A stretch of 64,000 nt of DNA from Blastomyces gilchristii SLH14081 (lineage: Eukaryota; Ascomycota; Eurotiomycetes; Onygenales; Ajellomycetaceae), in assembly GCF_000003855.2 (NCBI RefSeq), contig NW_003101653.1:529179-593178 (forward strand), given 5' to 3'. Shown one piece after another: positions 13,308-25,458 of this stretch (position 1 is its first letter; each line of letters opens with the position of its first letter). A model generated the notes under the pieces. That model saw only the letters and a program-made list of their open reading frames with translations. It was not told where the DNA came from and searched no databases. A program made the position numbers and the translations under genes.

Positions 13308-16162
13308 ATGGGGGTTCCTCAAGATACGCTCTTCCGCTCGGCGGACATGAGCCTTACCCAGCTATATATCGCGAACGAAATCGGTCGGGAGGTCGTCAGT
13401 GCCTTGGGCGAAATTGGGCAGGTCCAGTTTCGTGATGTGGGTCGATCCCGGATGCTGAGAGTTTCTGAATGCTGACTTGTAGCTGACCTTGGAACTCCTT
13501 GCTATAGTTAAACCCTGATACCACTGCATTCCAGCGGACATTTACGAACGAGATCCGGAGACTCGATAACGTCGAGAGGCAACTGCGTACGTCCTATGCT
13601 CGGAAGATGCGTGAAACATACCGTGCTGACTTTGGTTGGATTGTTGTAGGATACTTTCACTCCCAGCTCGAAAAGGCAGGAATCCCGATGAGGCCATCCT
13701 CCGAGTTTTCTAACACTTTAGCTGCCCCCATGGCCTCTGAAATCGACGAACTGGCTGATCGAAGTGAGAGTCTCGAGCAACGAGTCGCGTCGCTGAACGA
13801 GAGCTATGAAACCTTGCGGAAACGGGAAATTGAACTAGTCGAATGGCGATGGGTCTTGAGGGAGGCTGGTGGATTTTTTGATCGGGTTCGTTCCTTTCTT
13901 AACTTATTTCATGATATTACTTCCGGTTATGGCGGTTAACCCCGTACTAGGCCCACGGTCACACGGAAGAGATCCGCCAGTCGTTTGAGAACGACGAGGC
14001 TCCCCTTCTTCGAGACGCCGAGCAGCAACCCACAAGAGGCCAGAACGGTGATCTTGAAAATCAACAGGCCTTCTCAGTGATGAATATTGGCTTTGTCGCC
14101 GGTGTTATTCCGAGAGATCGAATCGCGGCGTTTGAGCGAATTCTGTGGCGCACTCTGCGTGGAAACCTCTACATGAACCAATCGGAAATCCCAGAGGCTA
14201 TAATAGATCCGTCCAATAACGAAGAAATTCACAAGAACGTCTTTGTGATATTTGCCCACGGAAAAGAAATAATTGCAAAGATCAGGAAAATTTCCGAGTC
14301 CCTTGGAGCCAACTTGTACAATGTGGATGAAAACAGCGAACTTCGGCGAGATCAGATTCACGAGGTTAATACTAGACTAGGCGATGTGGGCAGTTTTCTG
14401 CGTAATACGAAAAACACATTGGATGCCGAATTAACTCAGATTGCGCGCTCCCTTGCTGCTTGGATGATCATTGTCAAGAAGGAGAAGGCAACCTATCACA
14501 CACTCAACAAGTTTTCCTACGATCAAGCTAGGAAGACGCTTATTGCTGAAGCTTGGTGCCCTACTAATTCTCTTCCACTTATCAAGACAACGTTGCAGGA
14601 CGTCAACGATCGTGCCGGATTGTCTGTGCCCACAATTGTCAACCAGATTCGGACCAATAAGACTCCTCCGACCTATATCAAAACAAACAGATTCACAGAG
14701 GGTTTCCAAGTTATCATCAACGCCTACGGGACGGCTAAATATGGAGAGGTCAACCCCGGTCTTCCTACGATCATCACGTTCCCGTTCCTCTTTGCGGTTA
14801 TGTTTGGTGATTTCGGTCACGGGATGCTCATGACGATGGTTGCTACTGGCATGATTCTTTTCGAAAGAAAATTGCTGAAAACGAAGTTGGATGAGCTCAT
14901 GGGTATGGCTTTCTATGGTCGATACATCATGCTTATGATGGGTGTCTTCTCGATGTACACTGGTTTGATATACAATGATATCTTCTCCAGGTCCATGGAA
15001 ATCTTTCCAAGCGCGTGGAAGTGGCCGGAACATTTTAACCAAGGCGACACTGTCACCGCTGACCTCAAAGGCAGTTATAGATATCCTTTTGGCCTTGACT
15101 GGGCGTGGCATGGAACCGAGAACGACCTACTTTTCGCCAACAGCTTCAAAATGAAGTTGAGTATCCTCCTGGGTTGGTCGCACATGACATATTCCCTGTG
15201 CCTATCCTATATCAACGGCCGCCATTTCAAAAGACCCATAGAAATTTGGGGTAATTTCGTCCCCGGAATGATTTTCTTCCAGTCTATTTTTGGCTATTTG
15301 TCTTTCACCATAATATACAAGTGGTGTGTGGACTGGAACGCTCGTGGCCAGCAGCCCCCTGGCTTGTTAAATATGCTCATTTTCATGTTCCTCAAACCCG
15401 GCACTGTTGAGGAACAATTATACCCAGGGCAAGCAGCTGTGCAAGTCATTCTTCTTCTTATTGCTGTGATTCAGATTCCGATCCTTCTCTTTTTGAAACC
15501 ATTTTACCTTCGATGGGAGCATAATCGTGCCCGTGCACTTGGATATAGAGGCCTCGGAGAAACTGCTCGTGTGAGTGCCCTGGATGGTGAGGAGAATGAG
15601 GACAGTCGTGTTTCTGGTGACGGGCGGAACAGCCTGGCCAGTGATGCGGACGGTATGGCGATGATTACCCAAGGCATAGGAGAGGAGGAGCAAGAGGAAT
15701 TTGAGTTTTCTGAGGAGATGATTCACCAAGTCATTCATACTATCGGTAAGTAATATTGTATCTTCGGCATCATCCACCCTAGACATTTTCATCGGGTCGT
15801 TAACGTTGCTCTTCCTTTTAGAGTTCTGTCTCAACTGCGTTTCACATACCGCATCGTACCTCCGACTATGGGCCCTCTCCCTCGCCCATCAACAGCTTTC
15901 TGTAGTCTTGTGGACTATGACGATTGGTGGCGCTTTCGCACAGAACTCTAACGTCATGAGAGTGATCATGATCATTGTCACCTTTTACATGTGGTTCACT
16001 TTGACTTTTGCGATTCTTTGCGTTATGGAGGGCACTAGCGCTATGCTACATTCCCTTAGGTTGCACTGGGTCGAGGCCATGAGCAAGCATTTCATTGGTG
16101 ATGGAATACCGTTCCTAGCATTTAGCTTCAAGACCCTCCTAGAAGAGGAGCCGGTAGATTAG
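13308..16162 (+). CDS. VPH1: V-type proton ATPase subunit a (Vph1/Stv1 family)
   Basis: Predicted exons are 13308-13436, 13508-13586, 13650-13885, 13951-15745 and 15822-16162, giving 859 aa. This is the large membrane subunit of the Vo sector; it forms the proton half-channels against the c-ring of the vacuolar ATPase. The N-terminal cytosolic half (residues 1 to about 400) starts with '[13 protein letters not shown]' and contains a coiled coil around 80-130. The membrane half begins at '[19 protein letters not shown]'. Exon 5 carries '[16 protein letters not shown]', with Arg761 matching yeast Arg735 and His769 matching yeast His743, and Glu816 matches yeast Glu789. All four introns have GT/AG ends and preserve the frame. 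Fungi with a single a-isoform gene are common, so Vph1 versus Stv1 cannot be decided here. It lies 640 bp downstream of BLM10 on the same strand. Confidence 0.94.
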
Positions 16163-17016
16163 GCAGGGTTTATCTCTCCGTACTGTTTATGTGCAGCTGG
16201 CTGTAATAATTTTCTTACATCTTTGGCTTCATCCACACTTCGTACATATTCTCTTTAGCTCTGTCTTGTACCATACCCAACGTGACATTTTAGATAAAGT
16301 CTTGATCTCCAGCTGGTTTTGTTGACTTGGCTTGCTTTGTGGCTGCAAGTTGCTCCACGGGGCTGATTCTAAGGTCAACATTGTCGCCCACTAATCTCCA
16401 TCAAAGAAACAACCAGACAGAATCAGAAAACAAGGTAAGGCGGCAACCATTTATTCTTCAGTCGCACTTGAGGCACATGCCATAACCTCAAAATGCAAGA
16501 GGTTTATTTCGTCTCACAGATTATATAGATATCCTTCTTCTAAGTATACATATGATTAAAAACCTAGCTATCAAACCAGCACGCTCGCTTGTGAAAATGC
16601 TAACTGGAGATAGATGTGACATGAGTCTGCTGAATTACCATTAATCAGCTCATTCAAGTTAAATGAAGGTACATTCATCTTCCCTCAATCAACTGCTAAA
16701 GGGTTAATAAGGTTCTAACAGCTTTACTACTGATCAAATAACCTAAAGACCTTATTCACGTTCTAACCAATATAAACAGAGTGTTTGGTCGTAGGTTAAG
16801 TAACAACAGGAGGATGTAAAATGTCACAGCAAAAACACTTACATATTCCACAGTATGCCACAATGACCACCCTGCACAGTTGTACTATTGGTGGAGCTGG
16901 CATAATTTTTCAATTGTAATGTACGAGGAGAATACAACATAGCCAATTAAAGTCTTAAGTGACTGACTGACCTGACCGGCCTGCGCTTAACCCAGCAGCT
17001 TCGTAGAAACCCCCGC
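16163..17016. other. Intergenic region VPH1-pseudogene
   Basis: About 850 bp without a supported gene. It is somewhat AT-richer than the flanking genes, with repeated 'GGTTAAT/CTAACC' and 'CCTAAAGACC' words but no clear repeat unit. No tRNA or other RNA gene was recognised. Confidence 0.4.
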
Positions 17017-17982
17017 TTGAAACCCTCAAAAGCAGCAAACTCTGAGGGGTCATCATCGTCCACCTCTCCTCCAATGTTGCGTGATCTGGTCTCCTCGAAA
17101 GACGGCGAAATTTCGGTCTACACATTTACAAACAGGTCGCTACCTGGCGTGCTGGGCGACCCAGATATTCAGCTCCGCGTCTCAGGCCGCCCGGAATCTT
17201 CTGCTATAAGTCATGGCCGGATGCTTGCGGCGTACGTTACTCCGTCTACCCTCCGATGCATCAATCGACGAGGCGAGGTGATGTGGCATTACCAGTTTGC
17301 AAATGGGCCTGAAGGATACATGCGTTACATAGCAGAAGCGGAATTCTCTTTTGACGGGAGGGTGCTATGGCTCTATAAACCGGACTGCGGAATTTTGGGG
17401 GAGGGGGGGAATCATACCGACAAGCTTCTTGCTATCAATGCGTCTATAGGCTCCGTCATCTCTCAGGTGGATTTGGGAAGCACGGGACATGGGGCGCGAT
17501 TTGTTGCCCATCCAAATAACCCATTTGTGCTTCTGGATGTTGGAGAGGTTCAAGATGGATCACCGCTATACATGTTCTATTTGGACGAGGCTGAATCTAT
17601 CCAGCTATAATGTCATTGGTGCGAAGGCCACCGCTTACTTGACCTCTCTCTTGATGGGGCACGATGTGTGAGCGTTGATGAGATGCACAACCGTGCTGTT
17701 CTCCATTCCCTCCGCGATGGACAAACTCTGGGCGCAATTGGGGTAGAAGAATTCGACCAGGACGCTTGCTATATCGAGACGAATCCAGGTGGCTACTTGG
17801 ATGCTAACTTGGCAATAATCAACGTTAGAGGCGAGAGCGAGGGTTCTGGTGAATCGAGTGTAGATGAGGAATGGAACCAGCTCGTTCTAGTCGACTTACA
17901 TAGCATGAAAGCGATTAGGCCAATTGGGCCCCGAACTCTTTTACCTGGCGCTGGACTGTTTGTAAACTCAAGGACGTATTGA
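17017..17982 (+). pseudogene. Broken WD/beta-propeller-like hypothetical gene
   Basis: One reading frame from 17017 to 17982 encodes a propeller-like protein ('DGEISVYTF', 'FSFDGRVLWLYKPD', 'HPNNPFVLLDVGE', 'LSLDGARCVSVDEMHN'). It is interrupted by an in-frame TAA at 17608-17610. The same frame resumes directly after the stop with clearly related sequence, so this is a nonsense change rather than a frameshift. No nearby intron with normal splice sites would remove it. The open frame starts without an ATG; the first ATG is at 17074, after an N-terminal stretch that already looks coding. Weakly similar coding continues past the TGA at 17980. I infer a decaying gene. A recent single nonsense allele, a sequencing error or an undetected upstream exon remains possible. 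Function is unknown. Confidence 0.65.
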
Positions 17983-18437
17983 GGAAATTCCTGGAACTGG
18001 CACGAAATCAGAGGCCTAACTCTAATCAATCCGACCAGCTCCTGGGTTGTTACCCCCGTAAGAAATAAATACAAACATTTTTAATTAATTTTTCGATACA
18101 ACATCCCTTGTATGTCAATAACAAGGCTCTTGCAAGATGAGGATGCGTCCTTTTTAATAAATTCTTTACAGTGGACCGGTATATAACTATCTGGCTAGTC
18201 ATGGTTGTTAGTTGCCACATGTAACTATACTTCGTATTCCAACCCCACATTTTGATAGTGTCCGGACATAAGTCCTCACGCAAGTTGCGACAAATAAATA
18301 ACTAGCGTCTGCAGATGAGTTGTTGTGCGACCAAAAGCCGTTTAAAACAATACCCTGGCGTTCACCCAATATTGGGACGGATATATGACTTGAGGGTCAC
18401 GCTTTACGCATAGTTCTCAGATAGGATTTCTAAAAGA
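17983..18437. other. Intergenic region pseudogene-SDR
   Basis: No gene was seen. It should contain the promoter of the short-chain dehydrogenase at 18438. AT-rich words at 18060-18180 do not match the heavily mutated composition of the outer blocks. Confidence 0.4.
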
Positions 18438-19474
18438 ATGGCGGCCTCCCTTTTCGATCTTACAGGGAAGACAGCACTGGTGACAGGCGCCACAAGAGGG
18501 ATTGGCCAGGCTATGGCGATTGCCCTGGCGGAGGCGGGAGCAGACGTTATCCTAATTAGGGTACGCAAGAGACGTCGCTGGCATGAGATTACTTCGATTT
18601 AAAAACTGAAATGACAATTTTGACAAGCAAACCACCCACAGGGCTCTTCTCCAGACACGACCACAAGAGCAGCCATCGAGAAAACAGGCCGGAAATGCCA
18701 CAGCTACCAGTGCAACCTGGCCGATAAAGCCGCTGTAGCTCGTCTCATTCCAGCAGTTACCGCCGAGCACAAAGCTATCAATATCCTTGTCAACGCGGCG
18801 GGGATTCAGCGCCGGTGCGAAGCCGAAAACTTCCCGCAGGAGGCATATGAAGAGGTCATGCAGGTTAATCTCAATGCGCCGTTTACACTCTGTAGGGATA
18901 TGGGCAAATATTGGATCGAAAATAACATGCGCGGTTGCAAGATTATTAATGTGGCCAGCGTGTGCACGTTCTTTGGGGGCGTGAAAGTACTAGCGTACTC
19001 GATGAGCAAAGGGGGCATAGGACAGTTGACGAAGGCGTTGAGTAATGAGTGGGCTTCGAAGGGGATTAATGTAAATGCAATCGCGCCAGGGTAAGATATA
19101 TTTGGCCATTCGTTTCCCTACTTGAATGCGTTGATTTTATGTACTGTTTTATGCCTCCTTCTATCGCTCCTTTACTGATGAAGATCTCGACTTTTGTGTA
19201 TCCTGATAGCTACATTGCAACAGACATGAATCGGGACACAGTAACTGGCGACCCAGCGTATCTAAAGAGCATCACAGACAGGATTCCTGCAGGGCACTGG
19301 GGGAAACCAGAAGATCTGAAGGGCCCTGTTGTCTTTCTGGCTAGTGAAGCTAGTTCCTATGTCAGCGGAGAGATTTTGACGGTATGTTTCTTTTTGATAA
19401 GGGGGGATATCACCCTCTGACTATGGATTCTACTAACTGGGAGTTAGGTTGATGGCGGTTTCTGTGGGCGTTGA
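18438..19474 (+). CDS. Short-chain dehydrogenase/reductase (classical SDR)
   Basis: Predicted exons are 18438-18560, 18642-19090, 19210-19381 and 19448-19474, giving 256 aa, a normal length for a classical SDR. The NAD(P)-binding motif TGATRGIG is at residues 16-23, NAAG at 92-95, and the catalytic triad is Ser147, Tyr160 and Lys164 (YSMSK). A C-terminal 'EILTVDGGF' block is typical of the FabG / 2-deoxy-D-gluconate 3-dehydrogenase branch, with a cytosolic sugar-acid or keto-acid substrate as the best guess. Family membership is clear; substrate is inference. The 3' intron has a perfect TACTAAC branch point near 19430. The last exon encodes only eight residues and the stop. Introns are GTACGC, GTAAGA and GTATGT, all ending in AG. 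Confidence 0.9.
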
Positions 19475-21362
19475 GACAATTTCATGCCTGGACAAGCGTG
19501 CCGCATGCAGCCACTAGTTATAGAACTTGGAATTATTAGATTAGTTATATCTCATGTCAGCTTAGCAGGACTTAAAGCCCAACCTTGAACCCTGAAGCTT
19601 TCTTTCACTTCTTCTTGCTGCATTATCGAATCGCTGAAACGCGACGATTGTGCCGAAGACGGCAGCCTTCATCCACGATGTTCGAAGTACGGAGTAAACC
19701 AGTTCTCTTCTCATATTGGCTTGAACCCACATACCAACCAAGGGCAGAGTAACGTAGATGACTTAAAGGCAAAGCCATTTGCAGCTTAGAGTCCACTACC
19801 AACGATATGTGATATAAACGGCAATCTCATTTCGCCCTCGACTACGGAGTAGCAAAGTACCAGTACCCTCCATGATCCTTGAAATGCCAGGAATACAGTG
19901 AGAGAATCTCTGCAATGTTTTTAGCAGACTTACAGACGTACGATTCCCCCAGATAGATTTTTATCAGATCGGAGACGTTTTCTCATATAGTTTTTCAATT
20001 ATTTTGGCCTTTCCCCGAGTCTTCCCTCGCACATTTGATACTACCCCGCGCATGGTGACTCGTAAGTCTGCAGATACCGAGGCCGAGGTTTCCTGGCATC
20101 CCGGCCAAGGGCGCGTAGCTATAAATAGAATCCCGCAAAGTTCTTCCTTCCATCTTGTTCATTATTGATTGCTAAAACAAAGGGTTTCCAAAATTACGCT
20201 CCGGCTAGCCCCCCCCAGCATTAATAATTGTATTGGAGTTGGGGAAGCGGTGGAAATCATGGAAATCATGGAAATCATAATATTATATAATAATACCTGC
20301 GCCGTACCGTACAGAGTACAGGCTGCCGTGCTATACCATAACTACCAATACCCTCTCGCTCAAGCCGCTTGCAGCTCGTGGCCAGAGCACCAACCGACCT
20401 CATCCCTTGACGTCTGCCAACAAGTGAACCGCTCCCTCCACCTCCGTGCTGGGAATAGTCGTAGTTACCAGTTGGTCTGTTGATCCTGGGTTGAGCATGG
20501 GCGACCCTGTATTTTGCATGTCTGCCAGCACTGAGCAGTGTAGTGTTGTGTTGCATATTGAAAAAGCTGCTATTTCGGGATTGGGGCCAACCTTTGTGCA
20601 TCGAGCCTAGCAAACCGGCCAACCACAACGGATGCTGCCTGTTCTGTCAACTTGAACTGGCAAATCAACATATTCCATAAGCGCCCGGTTTTGCGTGGCT
20701 GGGAATGTGTGCAATGGCGTCCTGCAACCTAGGCAAGGATCCGCCTCCAACCATTTGATCACCCCCTTGCTAAGGACCAAATCATCAAGTAGCACACTGG
20801 GCACAGAAAGCCCAACCGCCACGCTAAGAGGCTGAGATCGCCCAGCCATTTCTCTGTTCAAGCAATTTTCGAAACAGGTCATACCCTTCCCAGGGCCTCC
20901 AGAAGAGGAAACCTCAGAGTGGACAATCCTAGCCCTCTCTTTGGCTTCTTGGCCTCTCGGCAGCCCAAAACGGTCTGGGATTTCTAAATTCAAGATCCAG
21001 AGACTGGGAACTGGCCACTCAAAGGCAGCCTTCCAGCTCAATCTCCCCTAGCGTGGACTTTGGCTGCAGAGAATAAAAATAACTCACGCGGTGGTGACGG
21101 CTGGACGTGACTTTTTCCCAAGTGGATTTGGTGATTTCCGCTTGTCTGAATGGCCTTCCCGTGAGATTATCCTCCCTGAACACCAATGAACGATCTGGCT
21201 ACGCTTGTCGACACTGCTTCTCGTGCTTGAAATTTTCTAGTTTTGTGACGGTTGCTTGGTATCGTCTTATTAATATTAACTATTATTAACTTTCTATGCC
21301 TGGGCTGATGCTTTGGGTGGCTGCTAACCTGGCCAGGGCCGCCTCCGGCTGTACTCGTGGAT
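19475..21362. other. Long intergenic region before coiled-coil gene
   Basis: About 1.9 kb with no convincing gene. It includes a TATA-like 'TATAAATAG' at 20120-20128 followed by a pyrimidine-rich stretch, and three tandem 'GGAAATCAT' units at about 20251-20277. An unsupported minus-strand ORF of 144 codons (20607-21041) lacks recognisable motifs. The TATA-like site could drive an unseen short transcript, or the region may be the long promoter and 5' leader of the gene starting at 21363. Confidence 0.4.
20251..20277. repeat. Three tandem 9-bp units
   Basis: Three consecutive copies of GGAAATCAT are followed by an AT run (ATAATATTATATAATAAT). This is a small minisatellite-like tract in the intergenic region; no function is inferred. 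Confidence 0.7.
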
Positions 21363-24300
21363 ATGAATAGGTGAGCATGTCCTCTTCTCATTCCTTTTGT
21401 ACTGTCTCAGATACATATCTCTGGTGCTCTTGTCTCCCTCGGTGCTGGTGTAAGGGGCGTAGACTGATCGTGGGTTCTCTACTACCAGCTGGTCAGACTC
21501 TAGGACGGGAGGGTCAGACCCGCAGCGGAATCCTCCTCGACTAATTGTCCCTCCTTCCGCTCCGCCCCTCTCTGGCGCGCAGGTCTTTCCCCGCCGTCGG
21601 GAGAATGTTGCACAGCCACCTTCTCTTACTACATCCTTGAGCGGTGTCCAGTTCCAGGGCGCTGGGTTTCCTGCCAGTCCAAGTTACGCACCGACTCCGA
21701 GCTCAATGAACTCCTTTTCTAGTCCATTTTCTCCAATGAGGTCGTCGTTCACTCCCTCATCGGGGGAAATGAGTGCGATTACCACCCCAATGTCATCAAG
21801 GCATGTCTCTTACAACGCAGCCTATAACCCCCAGGAATGGGGTCCTATCACAGCAAATAGCTCCCCAGCTGCGGGGGTGAGCGCGTTTGCTCCCCAGAAT
21901 GGTATTATCGCTCTTATTCTCATCTCTAATTCCCTATTCCTTGTCCGCTGGGTGCGATGGATTAGTTTTTGAGATGATGAGTGATATCGCTAGAAGCGGG
22001 AGACTAATAAATATTCCGATGTAGATGCCACGTCCATACCTCCCCCTCCGTACTCCCCGAGACACCCAAAGCCGGAAGAGACACGCGCTGATGTTTCCCC
22101 TAGACTAACCGTGGGCGCGGGTGTTTCTCCACTGGCAACTGCAGCTCAGTACAATTCGCCAGCCCCCGCGAGAATTCAGGAGCCAGCTTCCGGATATCGC
22201 TACCCTGGATCTCGACCCAGGCCTGTATCGATGATTCATAGTTCTGATGTCATGCTTAGTGATAACCTACAACCAAGTGTCCCGAATGCGGGTGCCCACC
22301 CTTCACATTATATAGGACAGAGTGGCCAGGGCAATCCCCCGTTCAATACGGGTGGTGGCATTTCTAGCTTGGGATCTTCATCTTCGGGATTGCCGCATGA
22401 CAATGGCTCTGGGAATGAAGCTATACGCCCTCCAGCATCGATAAGAGCAGCTTCTACGGGAGATATAGGGCAAAATCGAAATGGTAATGCGGCACAAGCA
22501 TGGCTTAATCGACAGCGCGGTCGTTGGGAGCCAGGGATGCCACTCCCGCCTCCACCCCCTGGACCACCACCTAATGGTACTTGGAACCAATCAAGAGAAT
22601 CGTCACGAGGTCATTCCCAAGATGGCTCAAACCGGTCAAGTCGACATAGATCACCACCGGTATTGGGAACCGGCCTTGGAGAAGTACCACCTACACCAGC
22701 TGGATGGGTTGATGAGAACGTTGTTGCCGGCGGGCGGTCCGAAAGTTCTAGAGAGCGCGTTAGTTCGATGTCTCAAAATACAAATGATTATGTGCCGGTG
22801 GATGAATTGGCTCGCTTGACTCAATACAACCGCGGACCGCAATCAGCCATACATCATAGAAACGAAGCTCCGGGAACGAGGGCCGTTAGCTCAAAGGGCA
22901 TTAGAGAGCGTAGAATTGAGGCCAGAAAAGAGCATGCTTCTACCATAGAAAATGCTGGCCCTCGTAACACAAGTCACGACCTATCGGACTCTACTTGGCC
23001 TCGTGACCTGGTCCTTGGGAACCCGGGGGGTCGTGGACTTATGCGTCGTCGCACCGTAACGAAGAATGCACCCCGGACCCCACGAACTGCCCAGTCAGAT
23101 GGCCAACTTACTGCATCCACAGTGAAGTCTCCGTTCCCCCTCTTAACATCAGCCGGTTCTGCTCAGTCAACTCCAAGGCAACAACCGACACCATCACTTG
23201 AAACCCTCCTCACCCAACCCAGCAACTATGCACAAACCCCTCCCTTTTCTCCTGGCGGTGACGTTCAATCGCCAACTTTGCATGCATCAGTCACCACTCC
23301 AAATATGCCACCGAGGGCGCTGCCAACACCACCACTTCAAGCCATACAGGAACGGAGTAGTTCTACGGTAACAAGCAGCTCTGCTGAGCAGGGACACACT
23401 CCGCTGGGTCAAAGTAGGCCTTCATCCCGCCTATCACGGTCTAGTAGGCTGATGGAATATGCAAATGACGAATTCATGCGTGATGCTATCCAGCGGCATC
23501 GTGATTTTATAGAAAAAGAAGCTTCCGCATCCACCGCGGTTGAAGCCTTGGAACTCTTTGCTAATTTCATCGTATCTGAGTCTAAAATACGACAAGAACG
23601 CCATGCAAGTACTTGTGAAGCCGGTTTATTTGATGTACAAAGGGTTAGAGATAGGCTTTTCCAACCAGATTCTAGCCCTCGCAACGGCGTCCATACAAAG
23701 GATTCCCCATCGGCTGGTATCAGTACTCGGGTAGCCCCGCCAGTTCGCTTTTCACCTGTGCTTCCACAAACGCGTGTGGAATCAGGATGGTGGAGTAATT
23801 ACAAGCCATCCCTATCTCCGATAGGCAGCATTAGTGTAAGAGAGGATGAAATTAGTTCTAGAGGGAGAGCTCCAAGCCGCTGGTGGGAGTCACAAACTGG
23901 GTCTGAAAGTGGAGGCTCCGGGAAAAAGATCCGACGGTCTAAACAGGAATCAAAGTACATGGGTGTGCCTCGGGAAGTGCGTGAAGCAATGCAACAGGAA
24001 CATTTTTCTACTGGGCTAATCGACGGCAATCAATCCCACGCTCACCCTCCTGCCTTTGGCTTTGCCGCTACGTATGCGCCAAACGAATATCCTCCCGAGA
24101 AAGTGGGCTTAGAACGGCATCCTTCTGTACCTCGAGCGCCAGCGATCGCGTCTCATATTGATCGCCAGTTACCGGCGTTGGATATCTCGAGATTCATTAC
24201 CCTTCCACCGCCGTACCCTAGGCACTACCCTGCAGTTAATAACAAACATCCTGATCTCCTGTATTACCGGAGTACAGTGCGGTCTGTCAGTGACCTCACG

Positions 24301-25458
24301 GAAGTCCAGGAAACAAAACAGGCGCACCAGATAAAACTACAAAAACTTCAGCATGAACATCAAATAAAAATGAAGGAATCTCGACGCGCATTTAGGTCAG
24401 ACATGAATACCCGCATAGAGCAAGGGACGCTATCTTATGCAGAAGCCGCAGAGGCTGAGGCAGTCCATCTTGTCAAAGAGCAGAAATGCGAAAAGGAGTT
24501 AGTTAAAGCCGAATTCGACTCTTACGAAGAGGTAGTGTTCCAGCCTTTACAGCGCATACTCACAGACCGGATCGACATCACGACCACCTGTATTGACAGC
24601 CTCCGAAGCAAGCTGTTCGATTCCACCCAAAATGGGACCCCCAATCAAACGCAGGAAGAAGGCGATGAACGACCAGAGCTGCTGGAGAAGCTGACACAGC
24701 TCAAGTGGCTGTTTGAGGCACTTGAACAGCTACATCGGGAGGTTTATAACCTCGAGAGTGAACGCAACGAGCGATATCGAGCAATCGTCACCTTGCCATA
24801 TAAACAGACCAAAAACGAAGAGAAACTTCAGGAGACAGACTCTTTTTTCTCGCAGGATGCGCAAAACCGGAAACTGACGTTCGCCACGGAAACACTACGG
24901 CGCTTTGAAAGTTTCATGGAAGTCATTGAACAAAATGTTGGCAGAGGTGTGGAAACCCAGCTTTCAGCCTTCTGGGACATTGCACCGTCCCTGGTGACGG
25001 TCCTCCAAAAAATCCCCGAGGACCTTCGATCGTTTTCTATCCAGATACCTTCGAAAGAGTACGCAGAGAACCCCAGCTATTACCAGTTCCCTCTACAATA
25101 TCTCTACTCCCTTCTCTCTCACGCTGAAAAATCGACATATCAAATCATCGAGTCGCAAACCAACCTACTTTGCCTATTACATGAAGTAAAAACTAGCCTC
25201 ATGACGGCGAATTGCAACGTTATGGAAGTCCAACGTATAATATCGGGCGAGCCGTTGGAGAGTGTACAGCGGGAAATGACGGAATCGAGCGAGGAAGAAG
25301 AGAAGAGGTTGACGGCTGATCTGAAGGATAAGGTGACAATGGTCGAGGAGCAATGGGCTGAGGCTCTTGGAAAGGAGATGAGTCATGTGAAGACGCGTGT
25401 GCAGCAGGATCTTGTGAACCAGGGCGGATGGGATGATACAATGTTCGAACAATCTTAA
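21363..25458 (+). CDS. Uncharacterised large coiled-coil protein
   Basis: Predicted exons are 21363-21370 (8 nt: ATG AAT AG), 21489-21901 and 22025-25458, giving 1284 aa. No named function is recognised. The first ~700 residues are low-complexity, rich in Ser, Pro, Gly and Arg, with a PPPPYSP stretch (a PPxY-type motif) at about residue 143 and a polyproline run 'PPPPPGPPP'. After about residue 850 come charged helices that look coiled-coil ('QIKLQKLQHEHQIKMKES'), then a helical C-terminal domain rich in Leu and aromatic residues, and an acidic 'SSEEEEK' near the end. The start was chosen because the large frame has no ATG for about 240 bp after an upstream stop at 21460. Joining an 8-nt exon (GTGAGC donor, TACCAG acceptor) gives an N terminus MNSWSDSRTGG in frame. 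Cytoplasmic scaffold is only a guess. Confidence 0.8.

Noticed and set aside
14431..15834. Minus-strand ORFs of 226 and 138 codons, and plus-strand frame-shifted ORF of 120 codons
   Set aside because: Shadows of VPH1 exon 4, which has clear family motifs.
20607..21041. 144-codon minus-strand ORF in the intergenic region
   Set aside because: No domain, no splice context and no start or promoter signals. It is retained only as a note in the intergenic entry.
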